This document shows, in pieces, positions 54,896-64,000 of a stretch of DNA of 64,000 bases (positions within the stretch are counted from its first letter, which is position 1; each line of letters starts with the position of its first letter). The stretch is from Cheilinus undulatus. Lineage: Eukaryota; Chordata; Actinopteri; Labriformes; Labridae. Position numbers and translations under genes: made by a program. The stretch is taken from assembly GCF_018320785.1 (NCBI RefSeq), contig NC_054867.1:27903855-27967854 (forward strand), read 5' to 3'. Below the pieces are notes generated by a model. That model made no database searches. It was not told where the DNA came from and saw nothing but the letters and a program-made list of their open reading frames with translations.

Positions 54896-55279
54896 GAGGT
54901 GGGAAAGTACAGGAATATTATACCGAGAACAAAGCTAAATCACTAAATAGCATTTGCTCGTACCTTATATGACTAGCTCCTCTGCTTGTGATGGGGTTTT
55001 ATTTACTTCTTCCACCACTGTCTAATAGGCCTACTGAATGGCGGCTCCTGCATTAGAATCCAGTGTGGGTGTTATGGTAAAATCCTGGTAGCATGGACCT
55101 ACATACTTAGGAGTGAAGAGACCATTTAATGAGTCCCTGAGAAACTTCTGACTCGTAGCTGAACCCCTAATGTGAGCAAACTCTCCCCGTCTGGTCAGAG
55201 CTGCCTCCTGGGTGAGAGGAACTTGTTCAGCAGCCTGCAGAGGGATGTATGACTGGGAGAGGGGATGGAGGAAAAACAC

Positions 55280-55698
55280 CTGCTCACATGCAACTTCAAG
55301 CTGTCACATACAGTTAAGCTCAGCCGACTGAGCGCGTCTCTTCCTCGCTCAATGCGAACGTGTCGCAGATTTGGCGGCCGCCCCTCAACAAAGGGGGCCC
55401 GGGCCTCACTCATACATACACAGGCGGGCAGGGTGGAGGGGCTCGAGCCACGGGCCGGCCACGCGCGAGCTCATCAGCGTCAACAGAAACTGGATGGAAG
55501 GAGGGGGGAGGAGCTTAAAGTGGAGGTTAAAACCCAGAGCCCCCGCAGAGTGACCCAAGCTGAGACTCAGTGGGACAAGTCTAAGCAGGGACACAGCTCG
55601 GACCTCCTCAACATTTGACAGTTGACAGAGAGAGAAGAAGAATCAAAAACAATTCATCTGCTGACTTCCTTGGAGGCTCGCGAGACACAGCAGCACGG
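55280..55698 (+). promoter_or_regulatory. neurod4: neurod4 promoter region and non-coding exon 1
   Basis: A CpG-containing block with a CACCTG E-box at about 55278-55283 and an AACAAAGG Sox-like site near 55387-55394. It ends in a donor, AGCACGG then GTAGGT, at 55698/55699. This donor pairs with the acceptor at 57396-57397 in front of the coding exon, the usual neurod layout of a non-coding exon 1 plus a single coding exon. The exact start site is not visible and no TATA box was found. Confidence 0.5.
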
Positions 55699-57397
55699 GT
55701 AGGTTTTATTGTCTTATTTATGAAAGGTTCATTTGAATTTTGTCTGCTTGTGTGAGTTCATGTACATATCAGATAAAACATCATCACTTTTACATTGAAG
55801 CGCAGAAGAGATGAAAGTTTCATTTAGGCCATTTATTTTTAACTTTTTGGCATAAGAAGTTTCAAAAATCAACAGGAAATGTAGCCTATAGGCCATATTG
55901 TATTTTTAAAAATGTACAAAATTATTGTTCTCAATTTTTGATATGCTACAGTCGGTAACAACAAAAAGCTCGGGCAAGCAATTTATTGTATAACATTAAT
56001 ATTTCTGTGCAAATGTCCGAATTCAATTCCCTCTGAGTCGTCTGTCACTGATCTGGGGCCGTCGATCTTTCATTTAATCCCATGGTCGCCGCTTCATCCA
56101 CGGAGCAAATCCTGCGATGGCCCAGATTGAAGCGCTGCCGGGGCTTTACCAGTCCACAAGATGACCGGGATTACCCCGAGAGAGGGCAGGGAGGGGGGGG
56201 GGGGGCTAGAGGAATACGGCAAGATAATATAAAATAGTTATCACTTCCCACAAAGTTTACGTGAATTTTAATCTTACTCTCTGCGCTTCATTGAGCCTGT
56301 CAGGAAAAACACCTGAGAGAGAGGAGGGGCACGAGACAGTAAGGAGCTGTCCGGTGCTGAAAGTGTCACGCTGGGTTAAGGGCTGCCTGAATATGGGTTT
56401 ATTAAATAGTTTTATAACTCCAGAGAAAAATGAGGGAACCCTTTTGACAGGGCCGTTCTGTACTGAGCCCCCCTCAAACACACTCATCCAAAACATAAAA
56501 ACTCTTTTTGATAAAGATCACAATTCACTTGTCATTTCACTGGGTATAAATGAACACTGAAGGAAGCCAAAAAATGAAATTGTGGCCAAAAACAAACAAA
56601 AACAATGGTTTATTTATTTTTTTCCCCACAGCAAGTCATGAATATTTAAGAATGACAAAACAGTTATTTTAATTGAGGCAGTGCTGATCACTTGGCTCAT
56701 TATTTCATTGGAGAGTTTTTGTGGTTGGTCAAGGTGGTGTGGGTAGCTTTTTAACGTCATGTATATTAAAACATATGTGATCTAAATATGCAAGGTTATA
56801 CATCAGTGTCACTTCAACTCCCACAGTGTTAAATACTTTTTACACGTTTATGAAATTCTCATGGGTTCTGAGTTAAATTTACACTTTGGAAAGTGTTAGT
56901 ATTTTAATTTTCTTGTAGTGTTAATTCTCAAGACTCACAGATGTTTTTCACATAAAGTGGACTTTTAACATATTGAGTTATTGACATTTAGTTGAAACAC
57001 TTTTCATACTTAGACCACCATCTTTTTAAAAACATATGGCAAGGCCACAAGTCTGAAACTCAGTTCACCACCCTTGACAGCAGACTCATTCTTGCCATAG
57101 GTGGGAAATGACTAACTCAGTGGATAACTTCACTCATGGTGCAGAAGTGTCTAACATAAAAAACCAATAATACAGTGATCACTGTACAACAAGCAACATC
57201 TTAACACATATGAACACATATAAATACATCTTAAAACATCCAAAAAACTCAGAAAGCCTAAATATAATTATTAAAGATATCTCCTATTATATATAAAAAA
57301 ATCTGTTGAGTAGCAGCCAAAAGAGAACACTCTTTGTGAATACACTGAGATAAGGATTCTAGAATGATTAACCATAGATGTTCTCTTGTTTCTACAG
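55699..57397 (+). other. neurod4: neurod4 intron 1
   Basis: AT-rich apart from 56040-56220, which contains a run of 13 G at 56193-56205. A partial third copy of the unnamed repeat lies at about 57105-57215. No coding sequence is recognised. Confidence 0.6.
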
Positions 57398-57401
57398 GAC
57401 T

Positions 57402-58400
57402 ATGATGATCAAGCCATATGCGAGACAGGGTGAGGGAGAGGAAGGGGTCAGTCCTCTGCAGTGGATGGATGGGGACATGAGCTCACCTGATGGAGAAGCC
57501 TCAGGCTCGTCCCACCACTTCAGAGCAAGTGGAGCCAACCAGCAGACCCAAGAGATGGGCAGCGAGGATGTAGAGGAAGACGAGGAGGAAGATGAGGAGG
57601 GCCATGAGGATGAAAATGGCTCCAAACGACGAGGGCCCAAGAAAAAGCGTATGACAAAGGCCCGGCAGGAGCGGTTCCGTGCCAGGCGGGTGAAAGCCAA
57701 CGCCAGGGAGCGTTCACGTATGCACGGTCTGAACGATGCTCTGGAGAACCTGCGCAGCATCATGCCCTGCTACTCCAAAACTCAGAAACTGTCTAAGATT
57801 GAGACTCTTCGGCTTGCTCGTAACTACATCTGTGCTCTGTCCGAGGCTTTGGAGGGGGGTTTGTCCACAGAGAGCAGGGCATTCATGGAAACGCTGTGTA
57901 AGGGGCTCTCGCAGCCCACCACCAACCTGGTAGCTGGCTGTCTGCAGCTGGGATCAGCACCTGGAGCTGGGATGAGACCTGAGGACAGACACAGGGTCAG
58001 GGTGGCACCCACTCCTCTGGGAGGCATGGTGAGCTACTCCTCCCCAGGCCTGCCGAGTCCCCCATACGGCACCTTTGACTCTGCTCACCTGCTCCACCTG
58101 AGGGCAATGAAGGGAGGAGTGTATGAGAACCACTCACCAAATGACTACAATGCCGGTGGTGTGGGTACCCCTCCATATGACGGGCCCCCGACACCACCTC
58201 TAAGCATCAGCAGCAACCTGGTGCCCAAACAAGAGCCGTCGCCCCACTACCCACCCACACAGCACTACTCCCCCTCCCCTGCTGAGCAGGGTCTGTATCA
58301 GACTCAGCCTGGGTATGACATCCACTTAGAGGGGGTGTATGACTCCTACCATGCAGGACACATGCCCCCCCGACAGATCACCTCTGTCTACAGAGACTGA
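57402..58400 (+). CDS. neurod4: Neurogenic differentiation factor 4 (bHLH)
   Basis: Nuclear class II bHLH transcription activator that pairs with E proteins on CANNTG sites and promotes neuronal, notably retinal, differentiation. One coding exon gives 332 aa, close to the family length. The acceptor at 57396-57397 rules out the upstream in-frame ATG at 57378, so ATG 57402 is chosen; 57405 is also possible. Features in order: an acidic run near residues 55-71 ([17 protein letters not shown]); a basic nuclear-localisation stretch near 76-84 (RRGPKKKRM); the bHLH near 96-150 ([19 protein letters not shown], then [20 protein letters not shown]); the NeuroD-specific region after it; and a proline- and tyrosine-rich activation tail. 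The basic region and helix 2 match the NeuroD subfamily. The N-terminus and PPYGTFD segment favour neurod4 over neurod1, 2 and 6. Confidence 0.93.
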   Translation: MMIKPYARQGEGEEGVSPLQWMDGDMSSPDGEASGSSHHFRASGANQQTQEMGSEDVEEDEEEDEEGHEDENGSKRRGPKKKRMTKARQERFRARRVKANARERSRMHGLNDALENLRSIMPCYSKTQKLSKIETLRLARNYICALSEALEGGLSTESRAFMETLCKGLSQPTTNLVAGCLQLGSAPGAGMRPEDRHRVRVAPTPLGGMVSYSSPGLPSPPYGTFDSAHLLHLRAMKGGVYENHSPNDYNAGGVGTPPYDGPPTPPLSISSNLVPKQEPSPHYPPTQHYSPSPAEQGLYQTQPGYDIHLEGVYDSYHAGHMPPRQITSVYRD

Positions 58401-59440
58401 GGAGAGTAGACTCTGCTTTGGCCATCAGTTCATCTTCTTCTTCATGAACACTGATGGATTATTCCAGAAAGACTGCTGGATGAAGATGAGTTTGTTTACA
58501 TGTGTGGTGCATTTAGACCTGCACTGCCAAACAAAATGTTAAAATTAGTGACACATTTTCTGGAAAAAAAAAATGGATTACCAAATGTTTGAAGGACCTG
58601 AAGGATCCTCACAGGATGATTTTGACCACTCATCCTGTTACTGTAATATAAGCTCTTCTAATTTAGTTTTGGCACTGTCAGATATTTTACACACATTTAA
58701 AGTATTTCTATTTATTCTCTATTTAATACAGCATATACTGACTTTGTTCTGACGTGCAGTGGTGATTCTCTTCTGTATATATTTTTCTGCTTTTTAGAGA
58801 AATAATTTATCTGATGTTCCTGTTTTGTCCATGTTTTTGTCTTATGTTTGTTACATCATATTATCATATCTAGATTTTGTAGCCCACTAGCTCATCTGTA
58901 TTGTTGACAGACGGAAGGCATTTATATTTTAAAAACTGGGAAAAAAATGACTGGGGGGTTGGATCAATGTGAAGAAGCAACAATGTCATTCTCAGGTGAA
59001 CAAAAATCTTATTTCAAACATAGTTTGCATAAAAAAAACCTCACGTTATTTCTTTGTATGTTTCTTTTTTTTGTGTGTCTCTTTTGGAAACAGTGGCATC
59101 ATTAAAATGTCCCAGAATTCAATTAATCCTCGTCTTTTGTGTTTGACATCAATTCAGCATGAACGTCAGCAGGATCCTGTTTACTTTGTTTCTCATTTTT
59201 CTCCCCAGATCTCAGTGGTTTATCTGCACTAATCCTTCACCCGCCATTTAATGAAAGGTTAGACATGGGAGGCAGGATTGTAAGATAAAGATTTATGATT
59301 AACATGGCTGCTGGGCAATGCAGACGCACTTCTTCATTGACACCGACAGCAAAATCCTGTCCTGATATTCCTTATGTTACGTCACACTATATTTTGTCAA
59401 CATAAATATATCTTTTTGTAGTTAAATCTGAATTGTTAGG
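58401..59440 (+). other. neurod4: neurod4 3' UTR and downstream
   Basis: AT-rich sequence with no coding frame. No canonical AATAAA stands out, and the 3' end may use a variant such as the ATTAAA near 59101. The extent is approximate. Confidence 0.4.
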
Positions 59441-60888
59441 AGTCTTTCATTTGATGGAAACAATAATATTATCAACTTTTTGGGATATTTTATTAGATTT
59501 TTTTATACCAAATGTTTTAAAACAACATAATCTGCATCATTCTAATGGCTGATAGCTTCAAAAAGTACCATAACTTAAAAAAAACATCTGTTACTTAAGA
59601 CAAGTGCATTTGTTATAGGCAAGATGCCAAAAGTTGCAAGCAAACTCTTGCACACTGTCTAAATTGCATAAATATGTCGGCAATGTTTCTGTCGGAACAT
59701 TACAAAGAAAAAATCTCCCAGCTCAGGTGTCTTTGGACTTTTGTGGCCACAGTAGCAAAACCGTCATTGATACTATTTGATTTGTACTCATCATAGCAAG
59801 GTTTGCATTTTTAGTATCATGAAACCCCCAGGATAGGTGATAAAAAGCAGTTAATCAGGACATTACACCCAGTGGTACAGAAAATAAAACATTAAAAAGA
59901 GAAACTTACAAAGGCCTAAAAATTTTGCCTTCCAATTCGACCAGAAAGTGACAACAGAAAGAGATTTGATCTAAGAGCAGCCACTTCTGTTGAATCATTG
60001 TGAGGCTGGTCAGTGGGAAGGCCACCCACAGAGAGGTCAGTCTGAGGGGGTCAAAATGTCACACAGGTCACAGCTCACTGGTGGGAATGGTCAAAAACCA
60101 CCATGGCTGCCAGTTCTATCATCTTTGGTAGAGAAATCATCACTTCCACTTAGACGACATCTTTCTATTTGGAACAGTGAGTATTTGCTAAGTATGATGT
60201 TAGAGGTTATATTATGGATAAAATGCTCTTAATCCTGATAAACATGCCCCACCAACATCCCACGCTTGACCCGCACTGGGAGAAATATATCACTTTGTTT
60301 TTGCAAGGATTAGTCTAAGCCTGTGTGTGTGTGTGTGTTTGTAGAACATTTGCACTTCTAAGCAGTCTAACTTTGATGAATAACATCAAGGATAAATAAC
60401 AAAAACAGGGCATCTCTCTGCTCTAAGAAGGCAGAAACTTTCCTGAAACATGTGACACTAGAGTTTATAGATGGTCAGTGATACTCCAAATGATAGATGA
60501 TAGACAATGATAGACCGATGTTTCAAGGGGACAAAAGATTGCTTATCTAAAAAGGACACCGCCCCCCCAAGACAAATGAAGAGGGCTGGATTCACTCTTA
60601 GCCTTTTTGACCTTGACCTCTGCAATTGTGACTCTAGATCCAGATGAGCCTTTATGTCTCATGTGCCACTTCTAAACTGGACAGGGCATCTTTGAATGAG
60701 ACTTTCTAATCCAGCTTTATAAGAAAGTTTCATTTCATTAGGCTATCATTTCTAAATGACAGTAAAAAGTGCAAAGAGCTTCCAGCTTCAGATAATTTTG
60801 GTGCCCCATTCAGACAAAGCAGGACCTTTTATCCTATTACTGATCTTTTCCTGTACATGAGTACTGCCAGGGATATACTGTATATGTT
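59441..60888. other. Spacer downstream of neurod4
   Basis: No gene or named element is recognised. A short (GT)n run lies at about 60322-60338. Confidence 0.5.
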
Positions 60889-61705
60889 CAGTGCCTATAA
60901 AAAGTATTCACCCCCTTATATATCTACCCTTTAAATGATTTCACAAATCAATTATGGTCAATATAATTTGGCTTTTTGATAAACATCTAAGGAAAAAAAA
61001 GTCTTTAATGTCAAATTGAAAATAGATTTCTCCAAAGTGAATTAAAATATAAAAATTCATAATTTATCCATTTTGAAGTAAATTACCTAATTCAACAGAG
61101 GTGGTGGCAGCATCATGCTGTAGGGATGCTTCTCAGCATCCGGCCCTGGAAGATTTGTAAAGGCAGAGAGCAAAATTCTACAAAATATTTGAAAATGGAG
61201 GACAATCTTACTAAGTCTGTAAGAGACCTATGAAATGGGAGAAGATTTGTTTTCCAAGACAAAAAGCCAAAGCAAAAGCTGCAAAGTGAAAGCTGCACAA
61301 AAATGGTTTAACCCCTTAAAGCCTGAAAACATAAATAAATAGCCAGAAAATTGTAATTTTTTGGAACTGAAATGTTCATTTAACTTTCTACCGAAATTTT
61401 TAAAAATCCAAATTTCCTTAAAATTTAACAAATATATTTTTAGTATCTCATTTCATTTTATTAGCTGTTTTTGGTTATTGATAATCCACTCGAGGGCATT
61501 TTTATCATTTATCAGATTGTATTCAGAAGTTTTTTTTGAGTAATTTATTGAGCATGTTGATTAGATAGAGGTATCATAAAAGTATGTATCAAAGAAGCAA
61601 CAACAGACATTAAGGGGTTAAAGACAACAAGGTGAATGTTCTGGGGTGGCCAAGAACATTACTTCATGTTTTCACTTTGATTTATAACATCAATCATAGT
61701 CGATG
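60889..61705 (+). mobile_element. Internally deleted Tc1-like transposon
   Basis: The terminal region begins CAGTGCCTATAAAAAGTATT. A transposase remnant from about 61095 encodes a GGGSIMLWGCF-like stretch in nucleotides GGTGGCAGCATCATGCTGTA, and the KDNKVNVLGW block follows at about 61621. Near 61661-61680 a CATGTTTTCACTTTGATTTA phrase reads as the inverted left-end interior. A piggyBac-like element splits it at 61312-61617. Confidence 0.8.
61312..61617. mobile_element. piggyBac-like MITE, 306 bp, nested in Tc1
   Basis: It begins CCCCTTAA and ends TTAAGGGG, and it is flanked by TTAA on both sides (61308-61311 and 61618-61621). Removing the element plus one TTAA restores the Tc1 phrase ATGGTTTAAAGACAACAAGG, so the insertion point is exact. 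It has no coding capacity. Confidence 0.88.
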
Positions 61706-61818
61706 GTGTTTTAATAGTAACCTGCCAAGAGAATGCTGATATAAATAAGCTTTAAGCTAGCTTTGGTACAATGCATCAAATGGCATTATTTGTGTTTTAT
61801 ATTGTATATGATCCATTT

Positions 61819-61856
61819 AAAAATAAAATAAAATAAAATAAAATAAAATAAAATAA
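61819..61856. repeat. (AAAAT)n microsatellite
   Basis: About seven AAAAT units in AT-rich spacer DNA. Confidence 0.9.
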
Positions 61857-62389
61857 GCAGGTTGTTTTTGTTTTTTAAAGCAAACTGTATTATTAATATT
61901 GGATCTGACTCCTACCCAACAGCAAGGATGTAAGGCAAACAATCACAAATTAAATCACTGTCTTGTTGATTCTGATGGTCTTATTGGCCTTTCAGGACAT
62001 AAAAAACACTTACGTATTAATTTCTGAGTTTTTATAGCTAGAACAATTCCCCAACAGGAGCCATTAAGTAGTTTTGAGTGGTTTGAATAAATCTGAGGCC
62101 CAAGTCAAAGACAGGAATGAGGGCCATCTCCATTTAGCTAAAGCAGTCATGGTGAGTGAGAAACAGTTTAAAGCATCTCTTTGAAATAAACAAGCCATAG
62201 AACTCAACAGAACGTAACAGACTGTAAGGCTGGACAGGATGGAACAAAAATCATATCTCCATATTTTTAATCTGAATGATGATACACAATATTTTCCAAA
62301 TAAAAACTTTGACATGATCGACCAAAAAACAAGTCTCAGACCCCTACACCAGACAATTTTTGTAACAATTATATTTTTATATATTTATA

Positions 62390-62452
62390 TTTGTCAACCT
62401 AAATATATAAAAATATAATTTTTGTATATTTTTATATATTTAGGTTGACAAA
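62390..62452. repeat. Perfect 28-bp inverted repeat
   Basis: The left arm 62390-62417 and right arm 62425-62452 are exact reverse complements with a 7-nt spacer (ATTTTTG). Each arm has TTTGTCAACCTAAA at its outer edge, and the inner part is AT-rich. Confidence 0.92.
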
Positions 62453-62766
62453 ATGTTTGATCCTCCTAAATAATCTTAAATGTTTTAAATGATCAAATTT
62501 CCATTATTTTAATGATCAGTGGTATCAAAAACACAGAGAATCATGAAGATCTCCAGTCATAATTTCAATGAAAGAAAGAACTATGTCTAAATAGCAATAT
62601 GTGGACAACATTGGGGAAAGTGGGAGGAACTGGCAGGAAGTGGGGTTCCCCTAGCTTAGACACTGTGCAGGAGTTTGATAATTAAAGAGAAAACTGCCCT
62701 TTATCTTGTTAGAAAAACATAAATACAAAATATAGTGTTTTACCCCCTAGATTAATAAAAATATAA

Positions 62767-63108
62767 GGGCTGACAGGTGGTGAAGTGGCTAATGCTGTTG
62801 CAAGAAAGAAGGTTCCTGGTTTGAATCCTTGTCCCACGGGTCTTTTCTGTGTGGAGTTTGCTTGCTCTCCCTTTGTAAGCTTTGTTTCTCTCTGAGTACC
62901 CCAGTTTCCTCCCACAGCCCACAGACATGATTGTTAGGTGAATTTAGGATTCTAAATTGCCCGTAGGTGGAAGTTTGAATATTAGGCTGTCTCTGTATGT
63001 CAGCCATGTGACTGGCAACTAGGCCAGGGTGTACCCCACCTCTCACCCAGTGACAGCTGGGGTTGGCTTCAGCCCCCTGTGACCCTGAACTGAATAAGTG
63101 GTAGGAGT
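62767..63108 (+). mobile_element. V-SINE-like tRNA-derived SINE
   Basis: The head has tRNA-like promoter boxes (GGTGGTGAAGTGGCTAATG, then GGTTTGAATCC). The body is the widespread fish central region (TTTCTGTGTGGAGTTTGC, then TTTCCTCCCACAGCCC). The tail is GACAGCTGGGGTTGGCTTCA followed by CCCTGTGACCCTGAACTG, similar to LINE 3' ends. It looks nearly complete. No clear duplication is visible. Confidence 0.85.
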
Positions 63109-64000
63109 AGACAGATATATAACGTCAGTAGTTTATCAATTTCAACACATGGCAAGTGGAGACTCCCATGGCAAAAAAAATAATTCTCAAATTTGGTTTT
63201 ACTGGGCATTCTCTTCTTTATTATTTCCTACAGATTCTGGTTTTACTCTTTTTTTCCCAGAAATATTCAAAAAAGTGGAAAATGGTAAAACTTTGAAATA
63301 AAGGGTGGCACTCTGGAGTAGATTTGTCACAGGGCAGCTTCTTTAAGCCTAATAATCATTTAAAAGTCTACTATAAATAACAGTGAGTGTTAGATATAGT
63401 ACAAGTTTGTCTGTTTATCCTTTGTCTGTCTGTGCCAGTGTGCACATTGTGCGTCCGTGGCTGTGTTATTGAGGATGAAACGGTATTAAGCAGCTGATCA
63501 GAGCTCAGTGTCTGAATGGTTGCATTAACGCACTAATCCGAAGGGGAGAGGGGCAGTCAGGGCAGCAGCTTCTCATCTCCTCTGCTGTGCAACTCAGCAG
63601 CAGGCAGCTATTGTGCACTTCAGCATTCAACATCAAAGCAAGCCTTGGTACTAAACACTGAACCACACACCAATTCAGGTGTCTTAGTGCAAAAGACGTT
63701 AAAAAAATCTAATATTGTTACTGCATAAGACCTGCTGTGGGTCTAAAGGATGCATTGCCTACACTTAAGTCTATAATTGAGATCACAGAGATCAGTGGAG
63801 CTGAAACGCCACCCAGTGGTCAGAGTGTTATTTTCCCTAACATAAATCATAATTCAGATGAGAGTTGTGCATTTGTCCACAAGATGTCTCTGTAAGACAA
63901 CCTGCTGCAGGCCTGAGGCCTCACAGAAATACTGCAACAGAAACAATATGAACATTCTTTGCTTTTTAGCCGCTGACTGATGATTCCAGTTTATTTATTA
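63109..64000. other. Right flank of the window
   Basis: No gene is recognised. 63440-63640 is repeat-free and less AT-rich than its surroundings, with a CAGCTG E-box (63491-63496) and a TAATCC core (63534-63539). It could be regulatory. Confidence 0.4.

Noticed and set aside
57378-57401. Upstream in-frame ATG for neurod4
   Set aside because: It lies before a good acceptor site at 57396-57397, so the codons are intronic. The NeuroD N-terminus begins at 57402.

Overview
The window is vertebrate nuclear DNA from a teleost fish, probably a percomorph. The genes are split by GT-AG introns, the intergenic DNA is AT-rich, and the repeats are typical of fish: several Tc1-like families, hAT and piggyBac-like non-autonomous elements, tRNA-derived SINEs, an L1/Tx1-like fragment and other non-LTR fragments. 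I saw no retroviral or LTR element, no CRISPR array and no prokaryotic feature. The species cannot be fixed from the sequence alone.

Five protein-coding genes could be assembled exon by exon, and every junction keeps frame. (1) smarcc2 (+, CDS 4049-20401, 25 exons, 1077 aa) is the BAF170 subunit of SWI/SNF. (2) myl6 (-, CDS 30858-24481, 6 exons, 151 aa) is the essential myosin light chain and converges on smarcc2. (3) tsfm (-, CDS 37689-33332, 6 exons, 309 aa) is mitochondrial elongation factor Ts. (4) An endou-like gene (+, CDS 41289-47398, 9 exons, 385 aa) encodes a secreted protein with two somatomedin-B domains and a XendoU endoribonuclease domain. (5) neurod4 (+, coding exon 57402-58400, 332 aa) is a proneural bHLH factor with a probable non-coding first exon ending at 55698. 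SMARCC2 and MYL6 are convergent neighbours on human chromosome 12q13, and TSFM, ENDOU and NEUROD4 are also on human chromosome 12, so the block looks like ancestral linkage. The genes do not form one pathway.

Region by region: 1-3.9 kb is AT-rich flank with no gene. 4-22.5 kb is smarcc2, with a hAT element in intron 20 and a Tc1 element carrying an L1-like insertion in intron 24. 22.5-24.1 kb is a repeat-rich gap. 24.1-31 kb is myl6, with a LINE fragment, a SINE and a long fold-back repeat in its introns. 31-33.1 kb is spacer. 33.1-37.7 kb is tsfm. 38.0-40.5 kb is a four-level nest of DNA transposons. 41.2-47.5 kb is endou. 47.5-55.3 kb is a long spacer that mixes repeats with repeat-free blocks that could be enhancers. 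55.3-59.4 kb is neurod4. 59.4-64 kb holds another Tc1 copy with a piggyBac-like insertion, a perfect 28-bp inverted repeat, a SINE and a possible regulatory block.

The items most worth a second look are the hAT element that stops 21 nt before a smarcc2 acceptor site, the transposon nests with target-site duplications, the long fold-back element in myl6 intron 2, and a dispersed repeat family I could not name. I found no evidence of a new enzymatic or defence system.
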